This document shows, piece after piece, positions 1 to 10,875 of a stretch of 64,000 nucleotides of DNA. Under the pieces are notes generated by a model. The model was not told where the DNA came from and did not search any database. It worked only from the letters and a program-made list of their open reading frames with translations. The stretch's first letter is position 1; the number at the start of each line of letters is the position of its first letter. Origin of the DNA: Mucor racemosus (lineage: Eukaryota; Mucoromycota; Mucoromycetes; Mucorales; Mucoraceae). The position numbers and the translations under genes were made by a program. The stretch is from positions 1,550,001-1,614,000 of the forward strand of contig JAPEHQ010000014.1 in the NCBI GenBank assembly GCA_027405735.1. Direction: 5' to 3'.

Positions 1-1278
1 TAAAAATTAGTATGTGCATCAAATTCCCAGTCTGCCATTGCCAAAATAAATTTGAACACCGCAGGTCGTAGCTTCGAAAGTTTTGGAAATTCAGGTCGAT
101 TTGAAATTTTGCGGTACATTTTGGTAGATTTCTCAAGAAATAGAATAAATATCAGTTATAGTGTATTAATTAATAATTGTACAGTTTTTAATTGCGCTTC
201 GAATGGTAGTAATTTGAGCCAACTCTTTTACTGAAAAACCATCATAAAATATGAAATTAAAAATTACGGTTTTTGGGCAAAAAGTCAAAAATAAGCATAA
301 GGTATAGAATAATAGAGTTTTTTACATAAAAGTAGAGAAAATTCTAATCAATTTTGACTTAGTAAAAACATAATAAAAAATGTCGTTTTTGAGGTTAAAT
401 TTTGAAAATAGCGATTTGAAGCGATTTGCCCTTATACTCGTAAGGGGCCAGAGGCCAGGTTTCACGAAATTTTTCATGACCCAAAAAATGTGAGAAAAAA
501 ATACAGCAAGATACTATGCGATCTAAGAAATGGTTTGGAACAGATTTGCGATCCATGAAGTACCTAAAAGTGCACAAAAAAATCCTTAAAATCCTTTTTT
601 TTTTTAGTTAAAATTGCATCTACGCATTACGTTAAGAATTATCTATATTTCGTTTGTATAACAATTTCAATCTGCTTTTGTGCTAAGTATTGCTCAACAT
701 CTGTAGTACATACCCAGATTTTTTGTTTGAAGGTTACTTATTGAAAATGATACACGCTCCTGCTTTTTAGTTGTGAAATACTGAAATTTGTATAATGCTA
801 GATGAAAGATTTTTCTAGTAGTATACAATGTCAAGTTGAATAGGATAAGGCTTTGTTGCCATAATGCTGACTGACTGACTGACTGATTCCAGAATTACCT
901 TCTGTTTATGTAATACAACCGATTAACCACAACACACTCGCGATATTTAGTAAAAACAAGGAATCTAACTCACCAGAATTTCACATCATCAAACTAAATA
1001 TCTACAAATCTATCTTGCTAAAGGGCAGAGTCATGTTTTGAAGATTTACATGCATCTGTTATCAATTTATATTGCACAATAATATGAGCTGGATCTTAAA
1101 AGCGAACATTTTGTGTTTATGAACAGTGATTCTTCACCAATCAAGCGACTCATAGTATTGTAGATTTCAGTTTTGCAGCGATTGGGTAAATAAAATTTTC
1201 GATAAGTAAATTCCCACTCCATTCAAGGTTTTTTTTCCTTTTTCTATTTCGCGTCAAACAAAATACTAGAAGAAAAAT
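1..1278. other. AT-rich intergenic stretch upstream of SEC61
   Basis: I see no supported gene. The stretch contains a short CTGA tandem repeat (about 867-887), several A/T homopolymers and only short ORFs of about 60 codons without family resemblance. The last 100 bases before the SEC61 start include a T-rich tract and probably hold its promoter and leader. The first 600 bases have the look of old repeat DNA, but I found no clear second copy in the window. Confidence 0.5.
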
Positions 1279-2983
1279 ATGGGTCGTAAGTATATATATA
1301 TATATATATATATAAAGAAAAAAAGGGTTGAATAATTAAAAAGAAATACAAATGTTCTAGTCCGGGTTCTTCACGTTTTGAAGCCTTTTATGGCAGCTCT
1401 TCCCGAAATCGAATCTCCTGTTCGCAAGGTAATGAACAAGATGATGAGCAGAGGGTGCAAAAAAACTTAACAAAAATGCATAGGTTCCTTTCAATGAGAA
1501 ACTACTTTATACTGTTGTTGCGCTTTTCGCATATTTAGTCATGTCTCAACTGCCTCTTTATGGTATCATCTCTAAAGATTCATCTGATCCTCTTTACTTT
1601 TTGCGTGATGTTCTTGCATCTAACCGTGGTACTCTTATGGAATTGGGTGTTCTTCCCATTCTTACATCTGGTATGATTATGCAGTTAATGGCTGCTTCCA
1701 ATGTCATTCATGTCGATTACAGCTTGAAGGAAGACCGCGCTTTGTTCTGTGGTGCTCAAAAATGTAAGTAAAAAATAATAACTGTTATGCATCTTTTTAG
1801 AATGAGAGAAATTAGATCTTGTTGTTGGAAAGATAGAGATATATATTTGGGGGGAGGACGACGGGAATACAGAGATCAGTTATTTATTAACATGTATATA
1901 GTATTCGCCATTTTGATCTCAATTGGTCAAGCTGCTCTCCTTGTTTTCACTGGTCTCTATGGTAACCCTAATGAAATTGGTGCCGTTCGTTGTGGTCTTT
2001 TAGTTCTTCAAATTGTCTTTGCTTCTACTGTCACCATGTTATTAGATGAATTATTGCAAAAGGGTTATGGTCTTGGTTCTGGTATCAACATTTTCGTTGC
2101 TGCCAAGGTTTGTCAATCTATTTTCTGGAAGTCCATGTCCTTTGCCACCGTTTCTACCATTCGTGGTCCTGAGAGAGAAGGTGCTCTTGTCTCTCTTTTC
2201 AGCTTGATCATGTCTCGTAAGGATAAGGCCCGTGCTCTTAAGGATGCCTTTTATCGTGATGATGTTACCAACGTCATGAGCTTTATTGCTACTCTTATTA
2301 CCTTTGGTGTTGTCATTTACGTTCAAGGTTTCCGTGTTGAGCTCCCTGTCAAATCTAATCGTATGCGTGGTCAACGTGGTTCTTACCCCATCAAGTTCTT
2401 TTACACTTCTAGTATGCCTGTTATGCTCCAATCTGCTTTATTTGCCAACATTTTCTTGATTTCTCAAACTCTCTTCACCTTCTTTGGTGACAATGTTCTT
2501 ATTCGCATCCTTGGTACTTGGGAACCTCTTGCTGAATCCAACCAACTTGTTGCTGTTGGTGGTATTGCTTACTATCTCTCTGCCCCTCATAGTTTGACTG
2601 AAGCTCTCTTCAGCCCTGTTCGTACTGCTCTTTACCTTGTCATTAGCGTCATTGTTTGTGCTTATTTGTCCAAGGTTTGGGTTGATATTTCTGGTTCTAC
2701 TTCTCGTGATGTTGCCAAGACTCTCAAGGATCAACAACTTGCTATTGCTGGTTTCCGTGATGCTTCCATGTACAAGGAATTGCAAAGAGTTATCCCTGTC
2801 GCTGCTAGTTTTGGTGGTGCTTCTTTAGCTATCATTGCTGGTATCTCTGATATTTTTGGTGCCATTGGATCTGGTGCAGGTATTTTGATGAGCGTTATGA
2901 TTATCTTCCAATACTTTGAAATGTTTGTTAGAGAACAAATGGAAGGTAATATGACCATGGATGCTATGATGGCTGGTCAATAA
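1279..2983 (+). CDS. SEC61: SEC61 alpha, protein-conducting channel of the ER translocon
   Basis: Forms the pore through which nascent secretory and membrane proteins enter or cross the ER membrane. Four exons: 1279-1285, 1361-1428, 1484-1763 and 1902-2983, giving 478 residues, the usual family length. The first exon is only 7 bases (Met-Gly plus one base). This start restores the conserved N-terminus MGLRVLHVLKPF followed by LPEIESPVRKVPFNEKLLYT. Family landmarks include PLYGI, DPLYFLR, SNRGTLMELGVLPILTSGMIMQL, the cytosolic loop with RGQRGSYPIKFFYTS, and the C-terminal GASLAIIAGISDIFGAIGSGAGIL segment. About ten hydrophobic segments are visible. Intron 1 contains an uninterrupted (TA)n run of about 24 bases. 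Codons are strongly biased to GCT/GGT/GTT/CTT/AAG, consistent with high expression. The identity is near certain; the exact first exon is inferred from splice sites and family similarity. Confidence 0.96.
1289..1314. repeat. (TA)n microsatellite in SEC61 intron 1
   Basis: An alternating TA run of about 24 bases starts immediately downstream of the GTAAG donor of the first SEC61 intron. Length variation here would not alter the protein but lies just next to a 7-base exon. Confidence 0.9.
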
Positions 2984-3368
2984 ACAAAATCCTCTTTTTT
3001 TTTGTTTTTGGAGGGAAATTCTTTTGATTCGTATATACACACATATTTCCCTTTTTCATCACTCTTTCTTATTACAATCTATACTTAAAAAATTCGCCTA
3101 GTATTTTTCTCTTTTTTTTTTTAATAACCTTTTTCAAAACGCATGTATCTATACAATAAAATAAAAATTTAACTATATACAATTTTAATTATTATTCGGT
3201 ATATTGTGATATTGTTTGTTGAGGGCAAATGGTGTGTGTTCTTTTTTAATTATAATGGTTAATAACAGACAATTTCTAAATAATTAGATTGATATTAAAG
3301 AGTTTCATCTGTCAAATCAGTCTGTTTTATATATATTTCTATTTTTCCTTGTACTATAGTTGAAAATT
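2984..3368. other. SEC61 3' region and intergenic spacer
   Basis: Contains T-rich tracts and AATAAAAT-type words around 3155-3170 that fit a poly(A) signal for SEC61. No gene is seen. Confidence 0.5.
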
Positions 3369-4074
3369 ATGCGTTTTACAAGTGTATTTGTAGAATTGGC
3401 AACTCTTATTGTTGTTGTAAATGGCCAAGAACAACAAGATAATAATATTGCTGTTATTAGTTCAGAGGAAATTGGTTGAAACTAATTGACTTTGTTATGA
3501 AATACGTCAAACAGGATCGGGATCAAGTAATTATATTTCCTGCCAGTCTCTTGAATGTTGCTCAAGTTCAATCAGTTGAGGCACAATTGCCTCAGGCTAT
3601 CAATATCATGTCTATCAGTCCTATTGTAAGGAAAGAGGAGGATGTAAATGACGGCAAAGAAGATAATCAAAGTGATGGTGGTAGTGATGATGACGATGGT
3701 GTTGACTATACAGAGGGAGATACCGGAGAAGGTGATGAGGATGATGAAGATGAAGATGAAGAGGATTGAATCAGCGCAGCAGAGGATGAGCCAGTAAACA
3801 AGGATACCCAAAAGCAAAATCATGTGCTTTGGGCACAACTACTTACCCTATTGACATTAATACAGGGTTCGAATTCAACCATATTGCATTAGCTCCTGAA
3901 AATTCACAAACTGGCACTGCTCCTACTGCAACAGCTACTGCAAAAATGGCGGTTAGAATCAAAAACAAGGCAAAACCAGCTGTCAGTGCTGCTCCGTCAA
4001 ACACACCGCCTTCGTGGCCAATAACAGCTTTACTTTTATTTGGTGCAAGTTTCATAGTTAAAATCTTTATATAA
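3369..4074 (+). pseudogene. Decayed gene for a secreted acidic, GPI-anchor-like protein
   Basis: Three consecutive pieces in three frames look like one broken gene. Piece one (3369-3479) has a signal-peptide-like start: Met-Arg, a hydrophobic stretch ending VVVNG, then QEQQDNN. It hits a stop at 3477. Piece two continues in another frame from 3476 to 3769; it includes FVMKYVKQD and an extremely acidic D/E/G tail. Piece three (frame of 3829-4074) is Ala/Thr/Pro-rich and ends in a hydrophobic segment (ITALLLFGASFIVKIFI) typical of a fungal GPI-attachment signal. No GT-AG intron reconciles the shifts, because the first overlaps by one base. The architecture signal peptide, acidic spacer, Ser/Thr/Ala-rich stalk and hydrophobic tail is what I see. 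I do not recognise a family. Sequencing error is an alternative explanation for the shifts. Confidence 0.55.
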
Positions 4075-4249
4075 TCATTCAATAAAGTGGAAAGAGATTA
4101 ATATTTAAATCTTATAAATATACGCTGTAGTCAAGAAGGAAAGGAGAGTAAGAAAGACACTAAGATAGAAGAACAAACAGAATAAACTTTAGCACAGTAG
4201 TCTAGAATAGCCGGTGAAGCGAAGCCATTTTATCAATTTATTACATGGT

Positions 4250-5700
4250 TTTCGGATGTTTTCGCTCAATTATTGAATCGAATTACGTAAAATCTTCAAG
4301 GAAGATGTACATTTGTTCTATAGGCCATTGATATCTCTCGGAAGGTAGAAATATTAATACCAGAATTTAAGTACACTGGCCAAATATTGATCAAAATTGA
4401 CCAAAATTGACCTAAATTGAACAGAAAAAATCAAACGCCTAAATTGATATGTTAATTTTTTATATTCACAAGATAGACCTACTTGATTGCTACTCGCAAT
4501 TTTTTGTTTCAACTAAAAATATTGATTTTTCGTCGAGATAATCAAAATCATAGTTTTGCCACAGCTTGAATTCTATCACAACGGGGTTCCAAAATTTATG
4601 TGTTGAAATGAATGAAAAATGATTCAAAAAAACAAAATCGTTTAAATATTCATGAACTGCAAAGCAAGTCGACCTAGCGTATTAAATATTTTTTGTACAG
4701 TTTTGGATTCTGCATCCATCTAAATAAAATTCAAACAAACATTTTACATTAAATTTTGCGTAAAATGCAATTGAAATTTTGAAGGTTTTTTGAAGATACA
4801 CGTCACTTTTCATAAGCATATTTGATATAAAATAAACGAAAATGATGCGCAAAAACATTATCTATTGATCGAGCTATTGCTGAACCTTCTAGCTGCATTT
4901 TCCGTAGAGAAAACGAGATTTTTGTCAAAAAAATTTTCAGATTCAGAATTTGGGATGAGGGTATATAAGGGAAAATGGAAGCTAGAAATGGAGGTACCTT
5001 TTTGTACACATTTTTTAAGATATCTCCACGAAAAATCAATATTTTGAAAAGCTCTAAATTGGGTCCGAGAGAGCTCAACGAGTTTAATGATATAAATGCA
5101 AAAAAAGCGTTGCTCAATTTAGCCAATACTTTGAAACCTACTATAGAAATGTCAAAAAAAAAATAAAAAAAAATAAAAATGCTCAGAATTTTTTTATATT
5201 AAAGTATGTTATAGAGCACTTCAAAACAAGTAAGTTTTATTATTGAAAAGTGTTAGTATAGCTTAATTTTTTTTGGAGGTATGAAGTCTCAAAGTTTTCA
5301 ATCCATTAGTAGTGAAATACGCGTAAAAAACCTGAAACATTAGCACTGAAAAATTAATACCCACTGCAAAAAATAGGATATTTCCGGACACGTATTTTTG
5401 AATTAAAGCTGAACATCTCAGGTACATTGGCATATAATTTTTTCTTGGTGTTATTTAGTGAAAACAAAAAGTAGAGCAGGGATGAAAAATGAGGCCCAGT
5501 TTTTAAGGAAAAAGCAGTGAATTTTACGTGTTTTTGAGCCTTTCATGAGATATAAAATGAATTCACGAATAGCTAGCATAATGCGACTAATTTATATCTA
5601 TTTTGTGGTCTCTGAGGTATATCTTAAAAAATGTTTATTATGAGGTTAGATATAGAAGAGGGCACGCTTCGATTTAAAAGACTGGAAACTATAAAAATTT
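4250..5700 (+). repeat. Dispersed repeat family R, copy R1
   Basis: First of four copies of a roughly 1.3-1.5 kb repeat, also at about 16490-17920 (+), 29020-30330 (+) and 39040-40780 (-). Shared landmarks are a segment with gtcgacctagcg, the ORF-like block GMRVYKG near 4951, and the block with acgcgtaaaaaacctgaaac. R1 is the most divergent copy. No terminal inverted repeat or transposase was recognised. The family is AT-rich and probably non-autonomous. Confidence 0.8.
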
Positions 5701-6313
5701 AGTTTTTTGAAATTCCAAATTATAATCAAGTAGGTGTCTACAAAAAAAATGTCAACCTCATTTGACTTTTGAATTTAACGTTTTCAAGGGTATAATTATT
5801 CAAGCCATTGTAAAATTTCTTGAAGCTCGAAGTGAATATCAAAGAAAGCATCATCATTCAAATATATACATAATATATAAAATACGAAAGAAAAAAAAAA
5901 GCAAATTACACCCATGTACTGATATGCTTTTACAAGCACATGTAATATACTTATCACTTGGCTGTATGTACTGATACTGTTCACAGAGATACAAAGTGTT
6001 TCAAATGCATTTTCAATTATATTACATAATTTTGCTTCGATTATTGTGGTACATAATAATGCAAAGATTATGTGCCGTTGAGCATAATCAAAATATGATG
6101 TTAACTTTTGAGACATGATAACTTGGCAGCATAGAAAGTATGTATGCATATATTCTTTATTTCGGAAAAAAGATAACACTATAATATGCATCCTAAGATA
6201 GCATTTGCATCTTGCATCAATAAAATATATGGTCGCGGCATGAAATAACATTAAAGTTTCAGGTACATGTCTACATTTTAAATTAGAACAAAAAAAAATA
6301 TATAGCTTTATTA
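5701..6313. other. Spacer between repeat R1 and the arrestin gene
   Basis: AT-rich. A 151-codon open frame on the minus strand (5796-6251) is hydrophobic and lacks codon bias or any recognised motif; I do not call it. The segment must contain the 3' end of the arrestin transcript. Confidence 0.5.
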
Positions 6314-7760
6314 TTAAGAAACGATTTCAAGTCTACTAGTAATAGGGCTATTGTTAGCCAAGGTAGAATTATCTGACAATTCGGAAGCAGATTTACGTCT
6401 TGTTGTAGAAGCAGCAGTGGTACTATCGGGTACCATAAGATGACCGGAAGCATCAATTTGACTTTCATTCCGATTCAGGACAAAATCAGCATCTTCCTCT
6501 GAAATTTCCATATCTGTTGTCATTTGAAAAGAGTTTGAAGGTGATACAGAATAAGCACGGTCAGCAGGATAATGTACTGGACTTGGTAAAGGCGATTCTA
6601 TATTAGGTATAAACGTAGGTAGTTCGTCATTGTTGGTAGATTCATGAACAGCAATCTGAATTGGATAAGAGGGGGGTACAGTAGCAATGGTTAATGACAA
6701 GGTAATTGTATTTGCAACTAACTGTTGTTGTTGACTACTAGTGAAGATCCCACTGCTGCTTTGGTTAGGTATAGTGATTTGTACTTGGTAAGCAATATCA
6801 ATATATTTTCCCAACTTGTTGGTAAATGTAGGTACTAAATTAGGGGGTATATGGAATTTGAAAATATCTTGATGATCACGAGCTTGTTTTGCAATAGATA
6901 CGTAAAAGAATTCGGATAGTATGTTATATTGCTTGTGAATATGCTCATTTTGAGGTGTGGCGGCGGAATGATTCGGATTTAGCGTAGTGGCAACAGCTTG
7001 CAATTCCACCTGAACGCTGCTGATTTTTGAGTCTGAATTATTATTGGTTATCATCTTGACAGTGCAAAGATCACCTAAAAGAAAGTGTGAGAAATTTAAC
7101 ATGCTGACGACGATTCCGCCAACAGAAAAACAATTTGTACAAACCTGGACAATAAGCCGGTTTAATTAATTCTGCAGTGACCTTGACCTTTTTATCCCCC
7201 TTTTCAAAGACTTGAGTCATTTTAGATGTAGGTAAATTCGTAGTAACCAAAGGCAAATAAATGATTGGAATTGTAGCTGTAAAATGAGGTTCAGATTCAA
7301 GATCAATGACACCTTGCAACGTATAGCCAATACGATGACCAAAATGAGAGTCGTGCATGGAAGGCGGATAATTCACTTGAGGCAAACGAATTGCAAATAA
7401 ATACATGTGGCTTCCTTGTGGCAATTCGGATTTAATAGTATCGGATCCCTTGGGATTACCCCAAACGACAGTATCAACAGAAAATATAATGGTTTTCTCC
7501 TTTTGTGAGCTATCCAATTCTTCGCATTTGAAAATAATACGAATGCTTTTAGCGAATAGTATCTTATCATTTGTGATCATCAACGATCCTAACATTACGA
7601 TATCAGTATGTTGTGATAAAAAGTATTTATAGTTTATTTTACCATTGATAATGGATCCAGGCCCATAAGCGATAGGTTTATCTTGAGTTCCTGAGCTTGT
7701 AGATACATAAAAATTGTGTATCGATACTAAATCCGTATTATTTCTTCCAAAGAGCAACAT
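6314..7760 (-). CDS. Alpha-arrestin (ART-type ubiquitin-ligase adaptor)
   Basis: Probable adaptor that brings a Nedd4/Rsp5-type ubiquitin ligase to membrane transporters for endocytosis (family knowledge). Two exons: 7760-7145 and 7074-6314, giving 458 residues; the intron is GTTTGT...TTTTAG. The N-terminal arrestin fold is visible at roughly residues 10-165: YGPGSIINGKI, AKSIRIIFKCEE, LPQGSHMYLFAIRLP and FGHRIGYTLQGVI. An arrestin C-domain-like region follows through about residue 340. A PPSY motif, the WW-domain ligand of Rsp5, lies at about residues 339-342 right after the fold. The tail is Ser/Thr/Asn-rich with an SRLEIVS end. I chose the Met at 7758-7760 because the beta-sandwich begins within ten residues of it; an in-frame ATG further upstream adds unlikely aromatic residues. 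The substrate transporter cannot be told. Confidence 0.85.
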
Positions 7761-8230
7761 GATGGTTATACAACAATAGAACGGAGGTTGAAAAATATGA
7801 AAAAGGTGGAGATTATTACGATAAACCAAAAAAAAAAATTTATTATCCTTGGAAGGATTGTAATCTGTCTTGGCAAAAGAAAGAGAAAGAGAAAGAGAAA
7901 GAGAAAAATAAAGACAATGAAAAAATACAATGATTTAATGTCTTTCCACATCTCGTGATGGATTTTTTTTAGCACTTTCAGTACATGTTTGTTGAAGATA
8001 AATAAAAATGCACGTATTTTTGGGTTTTAATGTTTTGCATGGCCTTGATGTAAATTTTTTTCTTGTTAGTCATTGCAAAGATTGATTGGTAAAAGGCTGA
8101 TTAATTGACTCACAAACTCATGGAACAATTTAGGAAATCTTTCCCCGGATAAAATCCTCCACCGTTTCGTTCCATCGGGCAGTAACCTAAAGGAATAATT
8201 TCAGGGCTTGGAAAGGGCCTTAAAAAAGGG
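7761..8230. promoter_or_regulatory. Divergent intergenic region between arrestin and the microprotein gene
   Basis: The stretch separates two divergently transcribed genes and so probably carries promoters for both. It holds a purine-rich GAGAAA tandem block (about 7880-7905) near the arrestin start and a TGACTCA word (8106-8112), the Gcn4/AP-1 core. Both are visible; their function is inference. Confidence 0.45.
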
Positions 8231-8238
8231 TATATAAA
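8231..8238 (+). promoter_or_regulatory. TATA box of the microprotein gene
   Basis: A perfect TATATAAA lies 68 bases upstream of the start codon at 8306, with a pyrimidine-rich stretch between them. The spacing suits a short 5' leader. Confidence 0.7.
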
Positions 8239-8305
8239 GACCAGATTTTTAATTTTATTCTGCTCGTTAATTTAACTCTTTATCTGATTTCATATCTATC
8301 CCAAC

Positions 8306-8434
8306 ATGCTCTCTCAAATTGCTCGTATCGTTGCTACCAAGAAGATGGTCTTCTCTGTTGCTGGTGCTTCTGCTGCTCTTGCATATGCACAAGAATGCAA
8401 GAATGATGTGATTTTCTTTACTAAATCCAAGTAA
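8306..8434 (+). CDS. 42-residue microprotein of unknown function
   Basis: A short intronless ORF encoding 42 residues. It starts MLSQIARIVATKKMVF and continues with an Ala/Ser/Gly-rich hydrophobic stretch (VAGASAALAYA) and a short polar tail with a single Cys (ECKND...FTKSK). Coding is supported by codon choice: almost every codon is one favoured by the highly expressed genes in this window (GCT, CGT, ATC, GTT, AAG, GTC, TTC, TCT, GGT). A strong TATA box is correctly placed, and A-rich 3' sequence follows. The N-terminus, with basic residues but no acidic ones over the first 30 positions, could be a mitochondrial targeting or membrane segment. I do not recognise the family. It may be a complete small membrane or mitochondrial protein. 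Confidence 0.6.
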   Translation: MLSQIARIVATKKMVFSVAGASAALAYAQECKNDVIFFTKSK

Positions 8435-10061
8435 ATAATGTTGATCTCTGCTGCCTATCTATTCCACAAATCCATATCAATCCAAACAAAAACAACTAGA
8501 CAAGACTCATTTCAAATATTCAAAAGAGATTATTTATTACAAAAATCTTATTTATTCCATTAATCTACGTATTCAATTGCATTTTCTACACATTATATAC
8601 ATATAAACAATAAAAACTTTCACATTTGATAATTCATATATTCATTTTTACCCGATTTTTAATGTGAAAAGCCCGGGGGATAAAGGCTATTTTTAACAAC
8701 TCTTGTTGATTTCACATTCAATGGAAGGGGATCATCAAAATTTTAAGCCTATCAGATATTAGAAATCAGGTTGAAGGCTCGTGAAAGTGCAAGCAAAAAG
8801 TGCTGTTTTCTTTTTTTTCAATAGGAGAAGATTTATCAAAAAAAAATTGACAGAAATGTTGGAGTTAAGATTATCGAATCGATAGCATCTATAAGGTGTA
8901 ACAATGAGAGTTTCGCCTATTTAAAATTGCCTGTTTGTTCCAATATCTCCCACGATGCTTCCTCTTTCAGGGTTTGTATTGAATGAGTCATTTCCGCGGT
9001 AGATATTACGATTGAAAGGGGACTCTAGACGGACAAAAAGACAAGCAGAAAAGCCATTCAACTAACAAACAAAGGATTCGGAAGATTTATAATGCCATTG
9101 AAGCGAAAAAGAATCTTCGAATCTGCTATTTTTAGGTTCCATTTTTTACCTTGATTTTACAGCAACTGAATAAATATCAAATTGTTTGAAAACGTGTGTG
9201 CCATTTGATGGACTGATCATGTAATTTTGTACTACAATGATTTATAGAGTAGAACAACGTTCCAAATGGAGTATTTAAAAGATTGTGTGGAAAGTAATCA
9301 TCTAGACTCATAATTCATCCGTAATAGATTATCATGCCATTGGATTCCTTTTTTTTTTTTTTTTTTCATATAATGTAGCACATGAAATTATGTGTAAATA
9401 TTTATGGTATATAGTATGATATTCATTTCATAATAATCGATTAGGAGTCATTTTATATTGAACGAATGCTGTAGACTTTTGAAATATTTTATATTTGTAT
9501 CTATTTCATTACTACGGTACCAAATACAGCTGTCAAAAAAAAAAAAAAAAAAAAAAGCTGTTCCTGAATTTCCTAAATGTATGCTGTTTGTGTATATATA
9601 TACCGTATATATAAAAAAGATGTTTTGACAAAATGTTTATACACGTAAAATGTAATGATTTTGCCACCGGATCTCATATGTGCGTTTGGCCTTTGAATTC
9701 ATGTATTTGTAACATTTACTTTTTTTAATATGCATAAAATGAAACCGCCAATAAGTATAATGTAATTATTTACAATATAAAACGGGTCCCTTGATTATAA
9801 TATCACAATGTAATCTTGTATAATATATTATGAAATAGTCTCCTATTATTATTATTAACAATTCAATATAGAAATATACAATTGTACTTTATATATTCCC
9901 ATATAAATAAATAGTTTCTCTATTATAGAAATACTACATGATCTTGCATAAATCTAATGCATCATCCATCACTTTTGAATATAATGGCGCAAATACCATT
10001 GTGGTTTATATTTAATTCATATAATATATTCTTGTAAATATAATATAATATAATATAATAT

Positions 10062-10112
<51 letters not shown>

Positions 10113-10875
10113 CTCCTGCTTATCCTTATATATGTAGAATAAAACGATATTATCCCTTTTTAGTTTATATATTATATAAAGTGATAACAGTTAAACACTC
10201 TACCATCATCAAATACACATGAAATAAATTATGCGTACATAACATTACATGTACATATAATGTATGTATCATGCATTAGCAGTAGTTTTTAATAGTGTGA
10301 TATTCTCTCATAGTATATTATTCATACAAAATTCCCCTTTTTATATATAAAATAAAAGACACCTTTCCTCCCCCCTAATATCCTCCTCTTTTCTATAGAT
10401 TTATTACCCTCTCTCTCCCTCCTTGTAACATTATCATAATCAAAGTACCATATTATTTAAACAACAATATACTATGTACCTTGATCTATAAGAGAATCTC
10501 CTTTTTGTCTTTCTAATATCAACTTGTCAAAATTAAAAATCTCTAATGTCCTTGGTTCATTTGTTATAAAAACTTTGCTTCTCTTTTTCCCCCTCTTTTA
10601 AAATATTAAAATCTCTCTTTTTTTTTGGGCCTTGTGTGAATTGCATTAAAACAAGCACACAACAGAATAAGAAGCAAGGAATCATTATCATCATCATCAT
10701 CATATCAGCAGCAGCAGTTTATTCTAACACATTTTAGAAATAAATATTTACTTTTCTTGTTTCTTTATTTTCTTAACCTTTTCTCTTTCTCTCTCTCTAC
10801 TTCTTTCTTTCTTTTTTCTCTTTTTTCTTATAACAATATTGTTGATTTCAAAGTATATTCATTTCTCTTCATCTA
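8435..10875. other. Long AT-rich spacer and leader region of the APSES gene
   Basis: No gene was recognised in about 2.4 kb. It holds poly(T) and poly(A) runs (near 9350 and 9540), a TAATA-type run then an (AT)n microsatellite at about 10041-10110, and many GTA/TAC-rich palindromic words. The last 500 bases (about 10350-10870) are strongly pyrimidine-rich, with CTCTCTCC, TTTCTTTC and ATCATCATC blocks. Such CT-rich leaders are common before fungal regulatory genes. A long upstream region is also typical of StuA/Efg1-type genes. Confidence 0.6.
10041..10110. repeat. TAATA / (AT)n microsatellite
   Basis: A tandem taata-like run passes directly into an uninterrupted alternating AT tract of about 45 bases. 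Confidence 0.85.

Noticed and set aside
2051..2785. Open frames of 115-126 codons antisense to SEC61 alpha
   Set aside because: They mirror the biased codons of SEC61 on the opposite strand and have no independent support. The same applies to frames antisense to OGDH (34.6-36.8 kb) and PEPCK (15.5-16.1 kb).
3860..3885. tRNA B-box-like word ggttcgaattcaacc
   Set aside because: There is no A box at the right distance and no cloverleaf; the word lies in the GPI-protein remnant. No convincing tRNA was found on either strand.
5796..6251. 151-codon open frame on the minus strand, the longest unassigned one
   Set aside because: It is Ile/Phe/Leu/Cys-rich as expected from random AT-rich DNA, shows none of the codon bias of real genes here, has no recognisable domain, and overlaps the expected 3' end of the arrestin gene.
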